A stretch of 64,000 nt of DNA from Datnioides undecimradiatus (Eukaryota; Chordata; Actinopteri; Lobotiformes; Datnioididae): positions 1,696,599 through 1,760,598 of the forward strand of contig WARS01003734.1 of assembly GCA_008933995.1 (NCBI GenBank), read 5' to 3'. The notes below the pieces were generated by a model, which was not told where the DNA came from, searched no databases, and worked only from the letters and a program-made list of their open reading frames with translations. Made by a program: the position numbers and the translations under genes. This document shows, in pieces, positions 22,191-41,469 of the stretch (positions are counted from its first letter, which is position 1; every line of letters starts with the position of its first letter).

Positions 22191-25006
22191 TCACGGTGTG
22201 TTATTATGTAACCGTATTGGGAGGTTAGGATTTCAGAAGTAAGAGGTAATATTGTCATGAGTTTCAACCTTTTAAAACCTTTGATATAAAACCCTTTGGC
22301 CTTTTAGGTCAGTTTATAGCCTCAGCAATCTTCCCTGGGTCCAGGCCAAGGAGAAAACTGTTCAGGCCAGGTATTAACCAAAGCCAAAACTGCTCTAAAA
22401 GGCTATACTGGGCCTGGAGTATTGCATAATTTCATATATGAAATTTAAACAAAAAATTATCTGTTCAGTAATCTGTATCAACTAATTTGATGTCCAAACA
22501 TTAAAGGAATAGTTCAGCATTTTGGGGAACTATGTTTATTTATATACCTCTGTTATGTCTGTCTGTTAATACAAAGCTGTAGCAAACAGTTGTTTAGCTT
22601 AGCTTAGCACAAAGACAGGAAATAGGGGCACAGTTGGCACTGTCTAACGTCAGTAGCGCCTCCTATTCACTAATGAATGCCTTGTATCTTATTGTTTTAA
22701 TTGGTACTGAAACAAAAGTGGAAAAGAGACATTTCACTGTTTTCCTGGAAGGTTGCACGTTGGTTTATTTCATGGGTTTGAAAGTAGAAAGACAAATATT
22801 ATTTCATTGCTCCTAGGCTCCTGGTTACAGCATATGTTTTAGCATCTGTATGTAAAAAAGCATTAAAGAAAAGTGTAGCTTTAAGTGAATTTAAAAAATG
22901 CTTTAAAATGACATAAAAAGTTAAAATAAACTACAGGTTGTTGGTATCTTTTACCCTTATCATTTATTATTTATCGCTTTGTGTGTTAGATATATCAATA
23001 TTTCAGTGAATAAAACACTCAGCGTCAGATTATTTCACCTAATCTTCTGCACTGATACATTACCACATAGCTTTCCTTAGAATATTACTAATAATAATCA
23101 GTAAAAATAATTAACCAGAATACTTAACTACAATTACTTCTTTTTAAAAAAATATGGAAAAAGACTGTGAAGCTTAAAAGCGCTCCAGAAGAGCATATAC
23201 AACCAGTGTACTCTCCATTTTCCCGAGCCTGTATCATCCTAACTAGACACTTGAGTTGTTTGTCTCAACTGACCTTCAGTCTCTAATAGGATTGGCTGAT
23301 ACAGGCGGATTGTTAACCTGAGCCTAAATCCTTTCATAAGGTGCTCTCCTCCTGACTTTCTTGCTCTCAAACTAATTAATGATTACAAGTGTGAACAAAC
23401 ATGCTGGTGTGCCGTCAGACATGAGAGAGTAAATTGTCTGTCAGGAAAAGGCTGGTAGGCAAACACAGCAGGTGGCAGGAGGGAGGGGTTGTGATTAAGC
23501 GATGTCAGGATACAGTGACCAATACTGCCTTACAGAGCCACACAGACGTACATACAGACACAGTAAATGGGTTTCCATTCACCTGTTTTTTGAATATTTT
23601 TAATTTTTGCACAAAACATCAATGGAAACGCTGAAACAATGAAAGGACTCACCTTCCTTACATTCATTGTGAAACAAAGTGTATAGATACCCTATTTTCC
23701 ACTTTGTTGTCTAGATTGTTTTTTACTGTGTGGGAATTAACAGTCGCTATTTGCACATCTATTTGTCTTCTAAAGGTTTTGACAGGAAATTAGCACATGG
23801 TGTGACAAGCACAGGGAAATCTTGTTTATTCGTCAGTGCTTTTGTTCATTTTGAATAATAATCATTTATATAATTCAATACAAATCACCTGATTAAACTG
23901 TAGCTTAACCCATTGAAATCATGTGAGTTTGAGTAGAGCTAAGAAATCAATAAATGCTGTTCTGCTAGCTAGGTAAGTTAGCTTATAGGAGAACTTTACC
24001 TGTTTCTCCCATTTATAAGTTTACTTGTTGTCTAGGTTATGTGGTCTAATAAATTCAACTTGTAAGATGTTAAATATTAAAATTAATGTTTTAAGTACAG
24101 GTGGGTTAGTTAGCTATGTTCCTACTTAGCCAGAGTGTAGTCACTGCAGTTTTTCTCTTTTTGTTACTTCTGTTTCTGGTTCTTATGACTTTCTCCTAAA
24201 AAAGTAAACACCCACAGGTTCAATACTGTGATTTCTATGGTAAGAAAAGATCTCAACTTGTCAACTGCAAAGGGCCCATAATTCTGAAACCCCTATAGTG
24301 TGTTTTTGAAAACCTCAACTCTACAGCTATAACAAGACAAGACAACAAAAAAGCATGTTGGAAAAGTCACCTGATAGTAATTTATTTATTGTCTGTTGTT
24401 ACAGTTTTCCAATGATCAGGCACAGCAAGCAGAAAAAAGCAGCCGGTCACTTTTCCCTAATTCTTTCATTCTGGAAATAACACAAGAATCAATGAATGTT
24501 GAATACATGCAACTAGCAATCACAATCTCACTGAACGCTCCTGTACAGCTCGGCAGCCAGCCATTTACCACAGGACACACTTTTGTGTCACAGTTGTCTC
24601 TTTCCACTGTAATCTTAGGAAAATCAGTGTTCTTGCAAGATAGCTGGTTGCTAAGCTATTGTCAACCCATTTAAACTAGCTACTGTCATCACAGTTATTG
24701 TCTTCTAACATCTTATGAGCCGATGTTCCCACCGACTCCACATCCCCCCACAAAAATGTTGCTCCTCAGACCTAGGTGACCCACCATGAACTTATGTTTA
24801 AACCTTTGTTTAATGCAGATGTCATCTGCTTCTGTTGTTATTTCTTTCTGGGCACAGACACAAAAATGTAAAAAATAAGTCCATCAATGAATGAAATAGA
24901 AAAAAGAGGAACGTGGGTCAGCAGACAAGCAGCCGGAGATGATGTTAGAACTTAAAATAAAAATAACAGTCTTAAAAACACAAGAAGAGCCCATGAAGCC
25001 CATTTA
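22191..25006. other. intergenic, gas7 / rcvrn tail-to-tail
   Basis: No exons were recognised. The region is AT-rich and includes an interspersed repeat at about 22500-22660. A candidate poly(A) signal for rcvrn on the minus strand is TTTATT at 24381-24386 (AATAAA on -). Confidence 0.5.
22500..22660. repeat. teleost interspersed repeat ('gaatagttcagcattttggg' type)
   Basis: It begins aaaggaatagttcagcattt and continues with gtttagcttagcttagcac and aaagacaggaaatagggg, the same order as the repeats near 16450 and 58085. It looks like a non-autonomous element. Ends and target duplication were not resolved. Confidence 0.65.
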
Positions 25007-26207
25007 CTACTGCTTCTTCTCTTTTAGCTTGTCTTTAATTTTCTGCGGCTCATCGTATTGTATCAACCGCAGGATGTCCTTGTTGTCCATCACACCCTGA
25101 ATGAATTCCCCCTCTGAGATTTTATCTAGGAAAAGATGAAAAACAGCATAAGCAAAGAGGAATCAACACATGTATGTGGTTACAGAGGTATAGAAAAGCT
25201 TTAAAGCAGAGGGAGCTAAGGAATTGTGACCTACCGTTTTCCTTTTTCCCAAAGAATTCCCAGATTTTTTCAGCCCTCTTCTCCGGTGTGTTTTCATCCT
25301 CTGGGAGGTTCTTCTGATCCTCAGCAGGAATCATGTTGAATATTGACTGCATGAGAGTAATACAACATGTTTTTACGGTGCATTTACAGTATAAAACTAC
25401 TTAATCCATGTTCTTCAAATGGCCTCAGCTTTGAAACAATAGTTCAACGTGTCACACAACATTAGCAAACATTTTCTGGTTCCTGCTTATAAAATGAGAT
25501 GACCTGCTGCTTTTAAGTGCTTTGTATAACTGTATCTTTTGGTTTGAGGATGTTTCTTTGACTAAAGAGCAATTTAATGTATTATAATTGGTGAGATTAT
25601 GAGAGCAATTTACACAAACTTGCAAACTGTTTCCATTACTGAAATATTTGCAATATTGAGGCAAAAATAGATGTGAAATGCTTTTGGAAAGAGGGTTAAT
25701 ATAAGTCAAAATGATAAAATGATTACTGCAGGAATACATATTGAATCTATCAGATACTTCAGGTTGTGAGTAGCAATGTTATGTTGTCTTTTGAATCATA
25801 CCAATAAAAGAAAAAGGTGTAAGTACCCTAACGATCTCTAGGATTTCATTACTGCTGATGGTTCCATTCCCGTCCACGTCGTACAGGGCAAAGGCCCACT
25901 CCAGCTTCTGCAGAGTCTTTCCCCCGGATGTGAGGTGCAGGGCGACAATGTACTCCTTAAAGTCCAATGTGCCATCGGCATTGGTGTCAAAGCTCCTGAA
26001 TACATGCCGCGCATACTCTGTGGGATCTGCATTTGGGAAGAAGCTGGCGTAGATGCCTTCAAACTGCTCCTTGCTGATCTTCCCGCTGGGACACTCCTTC
26101 AGGAAAGACTGGTACCAGGAGCAGAGCTCGGCTTCTGAGTATTTCGTGTTGGACTTCAGATCTTCCAGGAGCTCCTTTGACAAAGCACTGCTCTTACTAT
26201 TCCCCAT
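25007..26207 (-). CDS. rcvrn: rcvrn, recoverin
   Basis: Recoverin is the photoreceptor neuronal calcium sensor that inhibits rhodopsin kinase in a Ca2+-dependent way. Coding exons on the minus strand are 26207-25827, 25346-25235 and 25125-25007, joined in phases 0 and 1, giving 203 residues (human 200). The start MGNSKSSALSKELL carries the Gly2 N-myristoylation signal. CSWYQSFLKECPSG is the degenerate EF-hand 1 with its Cys-Pro. DTNADGTLDFKE and DVDGNGTISSNE are the functional EF-hands 2 and 3. The second exon has DENTPEKRAEKIWEFFGKKE, and the last exon ends LRLIQYDEPQKIKDKLKEKK plus Q. All splice sites are GT/AG. The gene lies tail to tail with gas7, as expected for the conserved block. Nothing is missing or broken. 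Confidence 0.97.
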
Positions 26208-26333
26208 CCTACAAACTGACTTTCACAAAGGTGAAACTTCTTCTTTCTTGTCTTTGGGGTAAAAACCTCTGCGGCGCTCGTTCAGGTTACTCTGCCTCGT
26301 ATTCACCACGGCAGCCCCTCAAGGTGCCAAACA

Positions 26334-26564
26334 GGATTATAGTCATCACTCCCTAAATCCAGACAGCTGTCTAGAAGATTAAGGGGATAAACACGTCACA
26401 CCACTATGACACCTTTTTGAAGACACAGTTAAACACTGGAGGTATAAGCAGAGGATTAAACCCAACAGGTGGCCAACACTGTAAAGGTCAACATCTGGGA
26501 CACCTTTTATGCTTTTGCAGCATTAATGCTACAACCACAATCCCATCTGCCATCCCTGGGATTA
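26334..26564 (-). promoter_or_regulatory. three CRX/OTX-type sites upstream of rcvrn
   Basis: GGATTA (TAATCC on the gene strand) occurs at 26334-26339, 26453-26458 and 26559-26564, all within about 360 bp upstream of the rcvrn ATG. CRX and OTX2 bind TAATCC in photoreceptor promoters. Function is inferred from motif and position only. Confidence 0.4.
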
Positions 26565-27369
26565 AAGTCAGTTGTTTGCTTACCTTTTAAATATATGAAA
26601 CTCTAATATTTATTTGAGATTTACATTAAGCTGCAGTGCATGAAGTGGAAATGTTTTTTGCATTATGTTGTATAATAATGGCACCATTGGCTTTTAGATT
26701 GTTCCTTTCACTTCCTTTCTTTTCCTCTACCTTTCAAAATAATATATCTGAAGTTCAACATGTATACTTTTTCTAACTTGTTGGTAATATTTGATGTGTT
26801 CTTAACCTAAAATTAAAGATAATTAATTGAATATTAACAAAATATATGATAACCTTGTCAAATGCATACATACATACTTTTAGAGGGGTAACTTTGCTGG
26901 ATCATGTTACTAAACTGTAAATTAGAAGTGTTGTGAAGTCCTGTATTGAGGTGGGCTGCTCCTCTACAATGGGATGAGATTATCTCCAATAGTCTAAGGG
27001 TCAGATTACAAAACCATCTGCTGCACCACAGCAAGTGAAGGCAATTTCAGAGATGAGTAGAGTACGTGCTGAGTGGTGCAACTGTGAGATATGAGACAGA
27101 GATGCTGCATGTGTGAATCCTTTTAAATGCACTATAGTGTCTAATCTGTATTATAAAGAACTAAAATAAGACCTAACACCACTTTAAAATTGAAAAAATA
27201 AAAAAATACAGTCCATTAATTTCAATTATGGTGTATTTTACTTTAATATTTACATTTTTGCTACTAAACGCTGCATTTTTCCTTAACTTAAATCTGCAGG
27301 TATTAGTTATTTAGCAGATTAAGACATTATTATGATGTTTTTAATGGATTAAGCTACCCAGCAGTTTAT

Positions 27370-27660
27370 AAAACAAGCTCTATCAGTCATGTTTTGTTCC
27401 CAGAGTTTGTTTCTCTGTTTCTTGATCTTCCTGTCTTGTATTTCCTGTTTTATTTTGCTACTCACCTGCAACTTCCTGCCATCCTGTGTTTCCCTCACCT
27501 GTGTGATTACCTGACTTCTCACTAATGTGCTGCACCTGTGTCTCATTAAGACAGTATATATTGTCAGTCTTCCCTCCCCTTTGTGCCAGTTCATCTTCGT
27601 GTCAAGTTGTTAATTTGTTCTGAGCCTTTTTCTTTTGGCATTGTGGTCTTTGGTGCGTTT
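27370..27660 (+). repeat. retroelement-like promoter/5' fragment, unnamed
   Basis: A run of words (cctgtgtttccctcacctgt, tgtctcattaagacagtata tata, then ccctcccctttgtgccagtt and cgtgtcaagttgtt) looks like a TATA-containing leader of a dispersed teleost element. No reading frame, long terminal repeat pair or target duplication was found, so this is only a suspected repeat. Confidence 0.35.
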
Positions 27661-27871
27661 TTGCAAAAGTTTTTCTTACAACTCCTGAATGACTCTGATG
27701 ATTTCAGATTAAATATATTCAAATTAAATCAATTTAAATACAGTGCCGCTCACTCCGCTGTGCAACCTGCACAGGGCCCAACCACGAGGTCAAGTTGATG
27801 TTTTAGATCCTGCAGACACACATTTAAGTAGTGAGGATGAAGGTGAGAGGACAGCGGGATTCACAGTGAAC

Positions 27872-27893
27872 TGTGTGCGTGTGTGTGTGTGTG
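27872..27893. repeat. (TG)n microsatellite
   Basis: Short TG tract with one C interruption. Confidence 0.9.
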
Positions 27894-29187
27894 AGACTGA
27901 CATCAACATTAATCTACAGTAATCTATCAGTGCCCTCAGTGCCTCAGGGACCAAGAGGCCACTGCTTAAGTCTGAGACGATGGTGAACAAAGTGACGCGT
28001 GGCTCATTATAATCCTGCAGCAGACAGCGGAGGCTAATGCCAACACATGTGACGACTTTAAGAGACATTTAATACAAATTTATGTGGATTTTTATTATTT
28101 TGACTCAGGTTAAAACTGGAATGACTTTATTTTTCCCCTAAATCCACTGAATAGAGACTGAAATCTACCTTTGCAACATCAGATTAGGAAACCTTTATTC
28201 TTTATTCATTCAAATATCATTGTGGACCTAATCATCCTATATGTTTAGGCTTTGTCATAAAATGTGCAGAATGCCGAGCATCTCCGTCTCAGGGGAAAAC
28301 GCAGGCATTCAAATCTCACATCTGTCAGTCCTGCACTCGCATGTTATGACTCTGTTCTCTGTAAAAATGAGTTTTCCCCCCACGGCAGGTATTTATTCTG
28401 CACAACAGTATGAGCCCAGGAATATTCACTGTACAACAGGCTTACTACTTCATCTGACATCGGACTTATTCACCCTGTGTTTACATTTTTTTAATACATG
28501 GAAGCTAATGTTCAGAATAATCTCTTTTGTATTCAGGGGAATTACTCAGGGAGATGGTGGCTACCACTCAGAGTACTGCTGTCAAAGCTTAAAAGATGAA
28601 TTTACCGAACAATGAGTCAACATTTATGGATGCTGATACTTGTCTTAGGAAGAGAGTCAAGACTCTAAAGGCTTTATTGTGCATGTTCACACACATCAGA
28701 CCTTCATACCCAGGTCTGAGTTGTTTATTTAGTAGCCGGTTTTCTGTGTTGACTGGGTATTTTAAGGGACTTTAATATTTTGCACACACTTTTAAGAGAG
28801 AAATGTCAAACCAGAGTAGATCATGGTTGGAAACTGTACCTAGTTCTCAACCTGAGGACTCAAATCAGACTAATCCTGCAGTGCTGTACCTCTGTAAGCC
28901 TTTTATGTTTTGGTTTTGCGTGACTCCTCTAACCTTTTTATTCAGTGTGTTTCGGATTGGGCTCAGCAGACATGACAAGGTTGCTATGATTGAGAGAATA
29001 CTCAAGTTTTATCTCTGGGTTATTGGTGTATGTGTTGAGATAGGAGCCTGCAGCCATGCAAACAGCTCCGTGATCTCTCTCACCAATGGCCAGTGGATTG
29101 CATGCTCATGCCAAATCAGCAGAGGAAGCCACCGACTTTGGCGACAGCTCACTGGCGTTTAATGGCCTTCAGATAGCCACTGTGAGC

Positions 29188-29230
29188 ATGTTAGCATGCT
29201 GACATTAGCATTTAGCTCAAAGCTACTATG
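29188..29230. repeat. interspersed-repeat fragment ('gttagcatgctgacattagc')
   Basis: A short piece, catgttagcatgctgacatt followed by agcatttagctcaaagct, is shared in wording with the repeats at 9240 and 38310. Confidence 0.55.
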
Positions 29231-29637
29231 GCTGAAAACTCTTCTCTTGTAAACCATCAGATCCGTCCTGCGATCAGTTGACAAGCCACTGACTTATTGC
29301 ACGATAGTGTCACCATATCATTCATTTGCATCACACACAATCGCAAGCAACACCATCCAATATCTGTGAGGAAATCAGGCACCTCATCTCTGCATTTCAG
29401 CTTTTAAAAAGCCAAAGGTGACACTTTTTCTTGCTGAAACATCTGAGCTGCAGAATATTCTGACAGGTTTAATGAAATGACGGATAATTGCAGACAACTG
29501 TGTGAGAGTTAAAGCAGCAGATGCTTCCTCCACACATCTGCCTTCTCCTTCACATACTTCTCTAAGTAATTTGTCTTCATTTGTGCTGTGCGTCCCACAC
29601 CAGCAGGCTATTAAACATGAAGAGATTTGCCCTGAAT

Positions 29638-29661
29638 ACACACACACACACACACACACAT
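29638..29661. repeat. (CA)n microsatellite
   Basis: Pure CA tract. Confidence 0.95.
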
Positions 29662-30256
29662 ATTATGGATGGATTTTCCTATGAGACTGTACACATTATG
29701 TCACGGGTCAGCGACTGTAGAACGGGCACTTGGTCTTACGTCTGTGGCTGCAATTACTTGGAGATGCGCTTTGACATGAAATGCAGAAAAATCAGGGAAA
29801 TGTAAACAGGAAGAACCTCGTCCTGGATTATATTCTAAGCTCAGAGTAATCTTTTTTTTTTTTATTAACATGCTCAAAGGAAGTCTGGAATATAATTTGC
29901 CATTTGTAATGGATAATATTGCAGGCAAAGATTTGTAGAAGGGGAGGAGCGATGGGGTTGGATGGGCTGCAGAGAATGAAGAGTGAAAGAGTTCAAATGA
30001 TGCAGAGAAAGGCATGGTGCTGCCATGGGTTTCTGCTGTTTCTGTGGAAATGGAGAGTACGAGTCCTTTTAATCAAGGTGGTAGCACATCTTTAGAGTCG
30101 GCGGAGGGATGCACAGAATTCTCACCCAAGGAGCCTCAAACGCAACAAGATTATGAAGATTTGATATATCTGCAGGGAGGCGAAACACGGTGGCTACATA
30201 TCAAAAGCCAGGATTAGTTGCCTTTTCATTTCATCTCCTCTGGCCTGGCCTCGACC

Positions 30257-36777
<6,521 letters not shown>

Positions 36778-38060
36778 AAATGGAGTCCCTCTCTCTGTCC
36801 CCATGCCCCACTGGAACAGTTTTTAGGTCCAGATTTCCTGGACCTAGATTGACGCTTGTTCTTGGATTTAAATTTTTAATACCGGAGAATATTTGTTTGT
36901 TTTGACGCTCCTCACATATCACGTGTGTGTCTGGGAATAACGTAACATGGTCAGCTTTGACACAACATGTATTTCATCAAATCTTTCCATGGCGATTTTA
37001 TCTGTGGGAGGAAGGGAAGAGGGCTGCAATTTCAATGTCTCCACACTAATCTGTGGCAAGCAGCAGGATGTGTAGGCTACTGTTGAAGCATGAATCCTTT
37101 ATGTCTGTTTCAACTAAGGAAATCTTTGACTCAAGTTGCATAAAAATGTTACTGATCTGTTGCTTCGAAGAGGTTTGGTGATCGACTGAGTAAAAATGGA
37201 CATTGGTTGGGCCAGAAAATGACATGGATGGGATGAATGGGAACAGACACAAAGGTCCAAGGCGTCAATTCACTGTTAACATTTATAGATGGAAAGTCAA
37301 ATCGCTCGATTCATCAGCTCATAGACGCTTGTTGCTGTATGGATCATCACTACTTGGCAGGCAAATTTATGGACGTCTGCAAATATGCTTGAGAAAAGCC
37401 TTTTTCCAAACTTTTGATGGTGCACACTTGATTTTTGAAAATCCAACAGCAGCATTGTTCATGTTTAGGCCCCATTCACGCACCGTTTGGATTTCAACAT
37501 TGTTGTGCTTCTTTTAATTCTATCTTTGACTGTCTGTTTCTGATTTATGTGGTACTGGTATTGGCAGTTACCAACACAGGCATGGAGGGAGTCGCCATAA
37601 TGGAGAAACACTGACATCTATTGGAACGAAAGCATACAATGCACTGTGCTCCCTTGTGCTTCCAGGGCATCCCAGAGATGAATTTATGTATCATTTGAAG
37701 ATCACGTTCACCTGTCATTGAAGCTGTAACAATGCAAAATAAAATGTGGCTGCTCCCTTAAACATATGATTACAACTTCCAATTAAAACCCCAGTAATTG
37801 TTCAGTTCACTACAGTCACTTCTCCTCTGCAGCCGACCGGAGGCAGGTTGAGTTATTCCTGCTGCAGTGGCGACAGAATCGTTAATCTCCTTAGGTGGCA
37901 AGAATCCAAGATATACAGTGCTCGACCAACATGTGCTGATGTTGTCTTGGCTCTTGGCGGTTCGCAGCTACAGGAAAATAACAGCTTCTTGTGAAGTCGC
38001 CGTTATTTTTGCACTTGCTTAATCATTACATTATGTTTCTATCAATAAAATAAGTGAAAA
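36778..38060 (+). other. gsg1l2 3' UTR with candidate poly(A) signals
   Basis: There is no coding signal after the stop. AATAAA occurs at 37738-37743 and at 38044-38049, either of which could end the transcript. Confidence 0.5.
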
Positions 38061-38084
38061 TACTGTATATGTTGTCACCCAAAC

Positions 38085-38430
38085 TTCCTTCTGTCTGTTG
38101 GTGGGCTGATCCACAACTTTGGTCCAGACCAGCATCTGAACAACTATTGGATGGGCTGCGGTGAGTTTGAATGCAAAGTCTCAGCAGCTATAAACGTTCA
38201 TGTTGCCCTCAGGATGAATTCTTTCATCTGTGCTATCAACACGTATAAACTACTTTACTGTATGCCCATCTGCAAAACTAAAGACAATCCCATCAACGTG
38301 ACATTAGTGTCAGTTAGTAAATGTTAGCATGCTAATATGCTAAATGCAGATGGAACATGCAAAACATGCCTATCATCAGTATTGTCACTGAGCGTGTTAG
38401 CATTTAGCCTAAATACAGTCTCCCAGAGGC
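38085..38430. repeat. teleost interspersed repeat ('caactattggatgggctgc' type)
   Basis: It contains gtgggctgatccacaacttt, ggtccagacc, aacaactattggatgggctg, tcaggatgaattc and then gttagcatgctaatatgcta, in the order of a dispersed repeat often seen in spiny-rayed fish. Its right part resembles 9240-9360 and 29188-29230. Confidence 0.65.
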
Positions 38431-38842
38431 AATAACAGGGCTGTAGAGTAGTTTACAGTTTTATCAATAAAATGTAAAAGTGCTTATTATGTTGATTGGC
38501 TGTTTTCAGAGTGGCCTCGTGGATTATTATGAGAAAAACTCAATTATAAAATGTTTTTATTAATATTTATGTTCAACAAGCCTTGTTTTTGCAGCAGAGA
38601 GATATTTAATTGATATCAGTTTCACCATCATCTTGCTTACTTCACCCTGAGTCTGTAGCTTAAGGAGGAGAGGAGAGAAGTGACACTGCAACATCAGTGA
38701 TTTTAAAAATGACTGTTAATCACTAACGCGGCATCTTTGCTATCCTGCAGAAAGTAATGACAAGTTTTAACAATTATAGAGAGGAAAAATTCACTGATTA
38801 CCGATATAATAGAGTCAAGGACAGCTTTTTTAAACAAAGAAC

Positions 38843-38848
38843 TTTATT
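38843..38848 (-). terminator. candidate poly(A) signal of the natd1-like gene
   Basis: TTTATT on + is AATAAA on -, about 375 bp after the natd1-like stop. It is assigned by position only. Confidence 0.4.
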
Positions 38849-39220
38849 AAAAACTATATTTCAATTAAATATTCTTTATATAACTTTGTAGTGGCACCAA
38901 TATATGACCACAAGCATTTTTTCTGCATTATATACAGCACATTATATACGTGTTCCTATTATGGGAACACATACACAGATACTAATATGTCTGGTGAATA
39001 TTGGTCTACAATATCAAAATTAAAAATTCATATCACACTTGAGATAAATTATGATGCTTCAGATCTATTGTAAAATAATCAGTAATCATGAGCACGTTGC
39101 TGCAGATTGTGCTGCTCATGGAGTCTTACATCCTCCACTGGCCTGGACATTAAAGCACATGAGGTTAGTCGTTGATTTGAGGTAGTATCCCCAGCTGTAC
39201 TGGACACATAAAGGCTGCAA

Positions 39221-40322
39221 TCAAGAGATGACAAGTTCTTTATAATGCTGTAGCGGGTGCTCCTCAATATATTTCTTTATATACCAACAGGAGACATGAG
39301 CCTTGAGGTTTTCTTCAACCAGGAAGTCCATGGCAGCCTGTAAAATGACCATCAAACACATAAAAGCATTTAATATGTGACTTGTGTAACGCCTACAGTG
39401 CCTTTATAGTTTCACTCCTACCTGTGACAGCAGTGCAGCAACACCTTGGCCCCTGAATGTCTCTGGTACGTAGGTTGACATCAGATCCACCTCCTTGTCC
39501 CCGGTGAATCTATAGTGCAGCACAGCACAGTCTTGGGCGCCTGTGCACAAAGAACACAGTCGACTTCACAACCAATGTAGAATGACTGGGATCCCAAAGG
39601 AGAGTTATAGATGTGCAGAGATGCGCAGCTGTAGGCATTAGAAGTAACTTTTGTTCCCAAATTGAGCAAATCATATATAATCAGCGATTTATCCGGCAAT
39701 TTTGGGATTCAAGTACTTTTAAAACCTCTTTTGTTTATACTTAAAGGGACAATGTCTGGAAGTTAAATTCTGTGTGAAATGAACAAAACCGACTAGATGA
39801 GCCATTAATTGCTATTATAAATAAACACCAAACTCCCTCTAAAATCCCTTTATTTTAAGTGGCCCGTTAGCCTCTGCTCGCCTGCTGCAACGTGGCCCAA
39901 ATAGCCCAAAATGTAGTAAAATTACTGATAATATATAAGCCGAATTGTTAGCCGGCTATGAACACATCACATTAAATACAAGTCTTTCATTTCGTATTTA
40001 TAGTATTCGCTCTTGAGCAAAACAACATTAATTCACAGATTTTAAAAGGAGATCCCGTGAGCGTTCGCTCCTTCCTAATGAGCGACCAACAGGCCGTGAG
40101 CGGGCACCGGGCTCTCGTACAGGATCCCAACTGGCGCCGGAGCGTCATCCCGGCTTCTGTCTCCTTACCAGCCCCGCTGCCAGGAGCGACTGTGAATCGC
40201 AGGTTCTCTCGGTCATGTTTCACCATCAAACTGCGGATGGATCCCAACGAGCTGAAGGCGGCCGGATGACTGTTCACTCTGAGAGCCAACGCACCGAGCC
40301 TGGAGAATAATTTAAAGGCCAT
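39221..40322 (-). CDS. NATD1-like GNAT-fold N-acetyltransferase
   Basis: This is a small GNAT-superfamily acyltransferase of the NATD1 (single GNAT domain) type; the substrate is unknown. Exons on the minus strand are 40322-40169, 39540-39422 and 39337-39221, in phases 1 and 0, giving 129 residues. The domain is clear: HDRENLRFTVAPGSGAG, then the core YRFTGDKEVDLMSTYVPETF, with the acetyl-CoA pyrophosphate-binding loop RGQGVAALL (family motif R-G-x-G-x-A), and AMDFLVEENLKAHVSCWYIK before the C-terminus HYKELVIS. Human NATD1 has the matching order (VDL..TEVP..YRGRGIA..H...CWYI.KY). The first 35 residues (MAFKLFSRLGALALRVNS...) are basic and free of acidic residues, like a mitochondrial presequence. 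It is called 'like' because human NATD1 itself is not in this block and teleosts carry several related copies. Confidence 0.9.
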
Positions 40323-40584
40323 TTATAAATGAAAAGACACGTAAGTCGGAGCAGCAGCATGTAGTAGGAATACTACAGACTGTCCACTAGGAGGCGCCAC
40401 ATGCAACAAGTCAATTATTAACCTCGTAAACGACCTTTATTTGACCTCTAAATGGCCACAAGAGCAACTATTTGAAAATGTATTGATTTTATTGATGGTA
40501 AAATATATATCATGTGCACAAATTCCATTATTACACAGATTACAGGTGCTGCACATATGGAAGCCAGTAAAAGAAAAACAAAGA

Positions 40585-40690
40585 TTCTCAAATTAAGTCA
40601 TAATTATGGGATAAAAAGTCGAAATTATGAGATAAAAAAGTCATAATTATGAAATTTTAAAAGAAAAGCAAAAATTATGAGACAAGAGTG
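40585..40690. repeat. short AT-rich minisatellite (gtcataattatgagataaaa units)
   Basis: Imperfect copies of aagtcataattatgagataa occur four to five times over about 100 bp. It lies between the natd1-like gene and the duplicated block. Confidence 0.8.
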
Positions 40691-41039
40691 TGCATGGTTT
40701 GATAATAGATATGACTGCATACAGCATTGCTGTTAGTGTTGCATTGACCGTATCAATGAACTATATAGTCATCTAAGGTTCACGGCAGTAGATGGTCTCC
40801 CTGAAATGTGAACTGTTTCAGTGCTACTGCAGCAGCGTTACTTTACGTTAGTCAAAAGTCCTATTAATTTTACACATAACGTGGTGCCGTACAGTGTGTT
40901 GGAAAATTATTAGGATATTGTAAAAGTGCACAAGCAAACGCCACACTGATTACTGCCAGTGAGAAGCACATTGTATGCCTGGGTGGCGAAGCTAGCATGG
41001 ATACCATTGATCAAAAAAATCAAAAAATTTTGATTAAGT

Positions 41040-41260
41040 CTGGGAGACATCCTGACCTGATGACCATATCACCTCAGTTGGCATAGCAGCAGTGGCTCAA
41101 CTCAGACTCCCATCCAAATATCTGAGCTCCTCGCCCTATCTCCAAGGCTGAGCCACCCAGTAGTTGGAAAACACCCTCTGGTCCCACTTCCTGAAAATGG
41201 GAACCACCACCCCAGTCTGCCACTCCAGTGGCACTGTCGCTGATGTCTATGCCATGTTTA
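41040..41260 (-). mobile_element. fragment of a non-LTR retrotransposon (LINE), minus orientation
   Basis: Words such as gagctcctcgccctatctcc followed by aaggctgagccaccc, and cttcctgaaaatgggaacca followed by ccaccccagtctgccactcc, follow the minus-strand wording of a very common teleost LINE coding region. Two non-adjacent parts of that element are abutted, so it is internally deleted. No reading frame survives. The family is not asserted. Confidence 0.55.
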
Positions 41261-41469
41261 AAAGACGTGTCAGCCAGGACAACCTGACACCATCACATTT
41301 TACAAGAACAAAGATCTCAATATTTCTTCTTCACCCATCCATGTGAGTGTGGGCTTCAAATAAATATGAAAAATACCTGTACAGTTAATTACTTTTTTTA
41401 TTAAACAATGTAGATGTTGATATAATGTCAGACATAATAACTGTAAATGTCTCTAATAATATACATTTC

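Larger units (their letters stand above)
26565..30256. other. intergenic between divergent rcvrn and gsg1l2
   Basis: No exons were recognised. The region holds a retroelement-like stretch at about 27370-27660, (TG)n at 27872-27893, an interspersed-repeat fragment near 29190 and (CA)n at 29638-29661. GLP2R, which lies in this neighbourhood in mammals, was not seen. Confidence 0.5.

Noticed and set aside
30218..30256. Longer N-terminus for gsg1l2 (MPFHFISSGLAST...)
   Set aside because: It would start from a non-ATG codon. ATG 30257 gives the family-type start MRLERGRRAS just before the first membrane segment.
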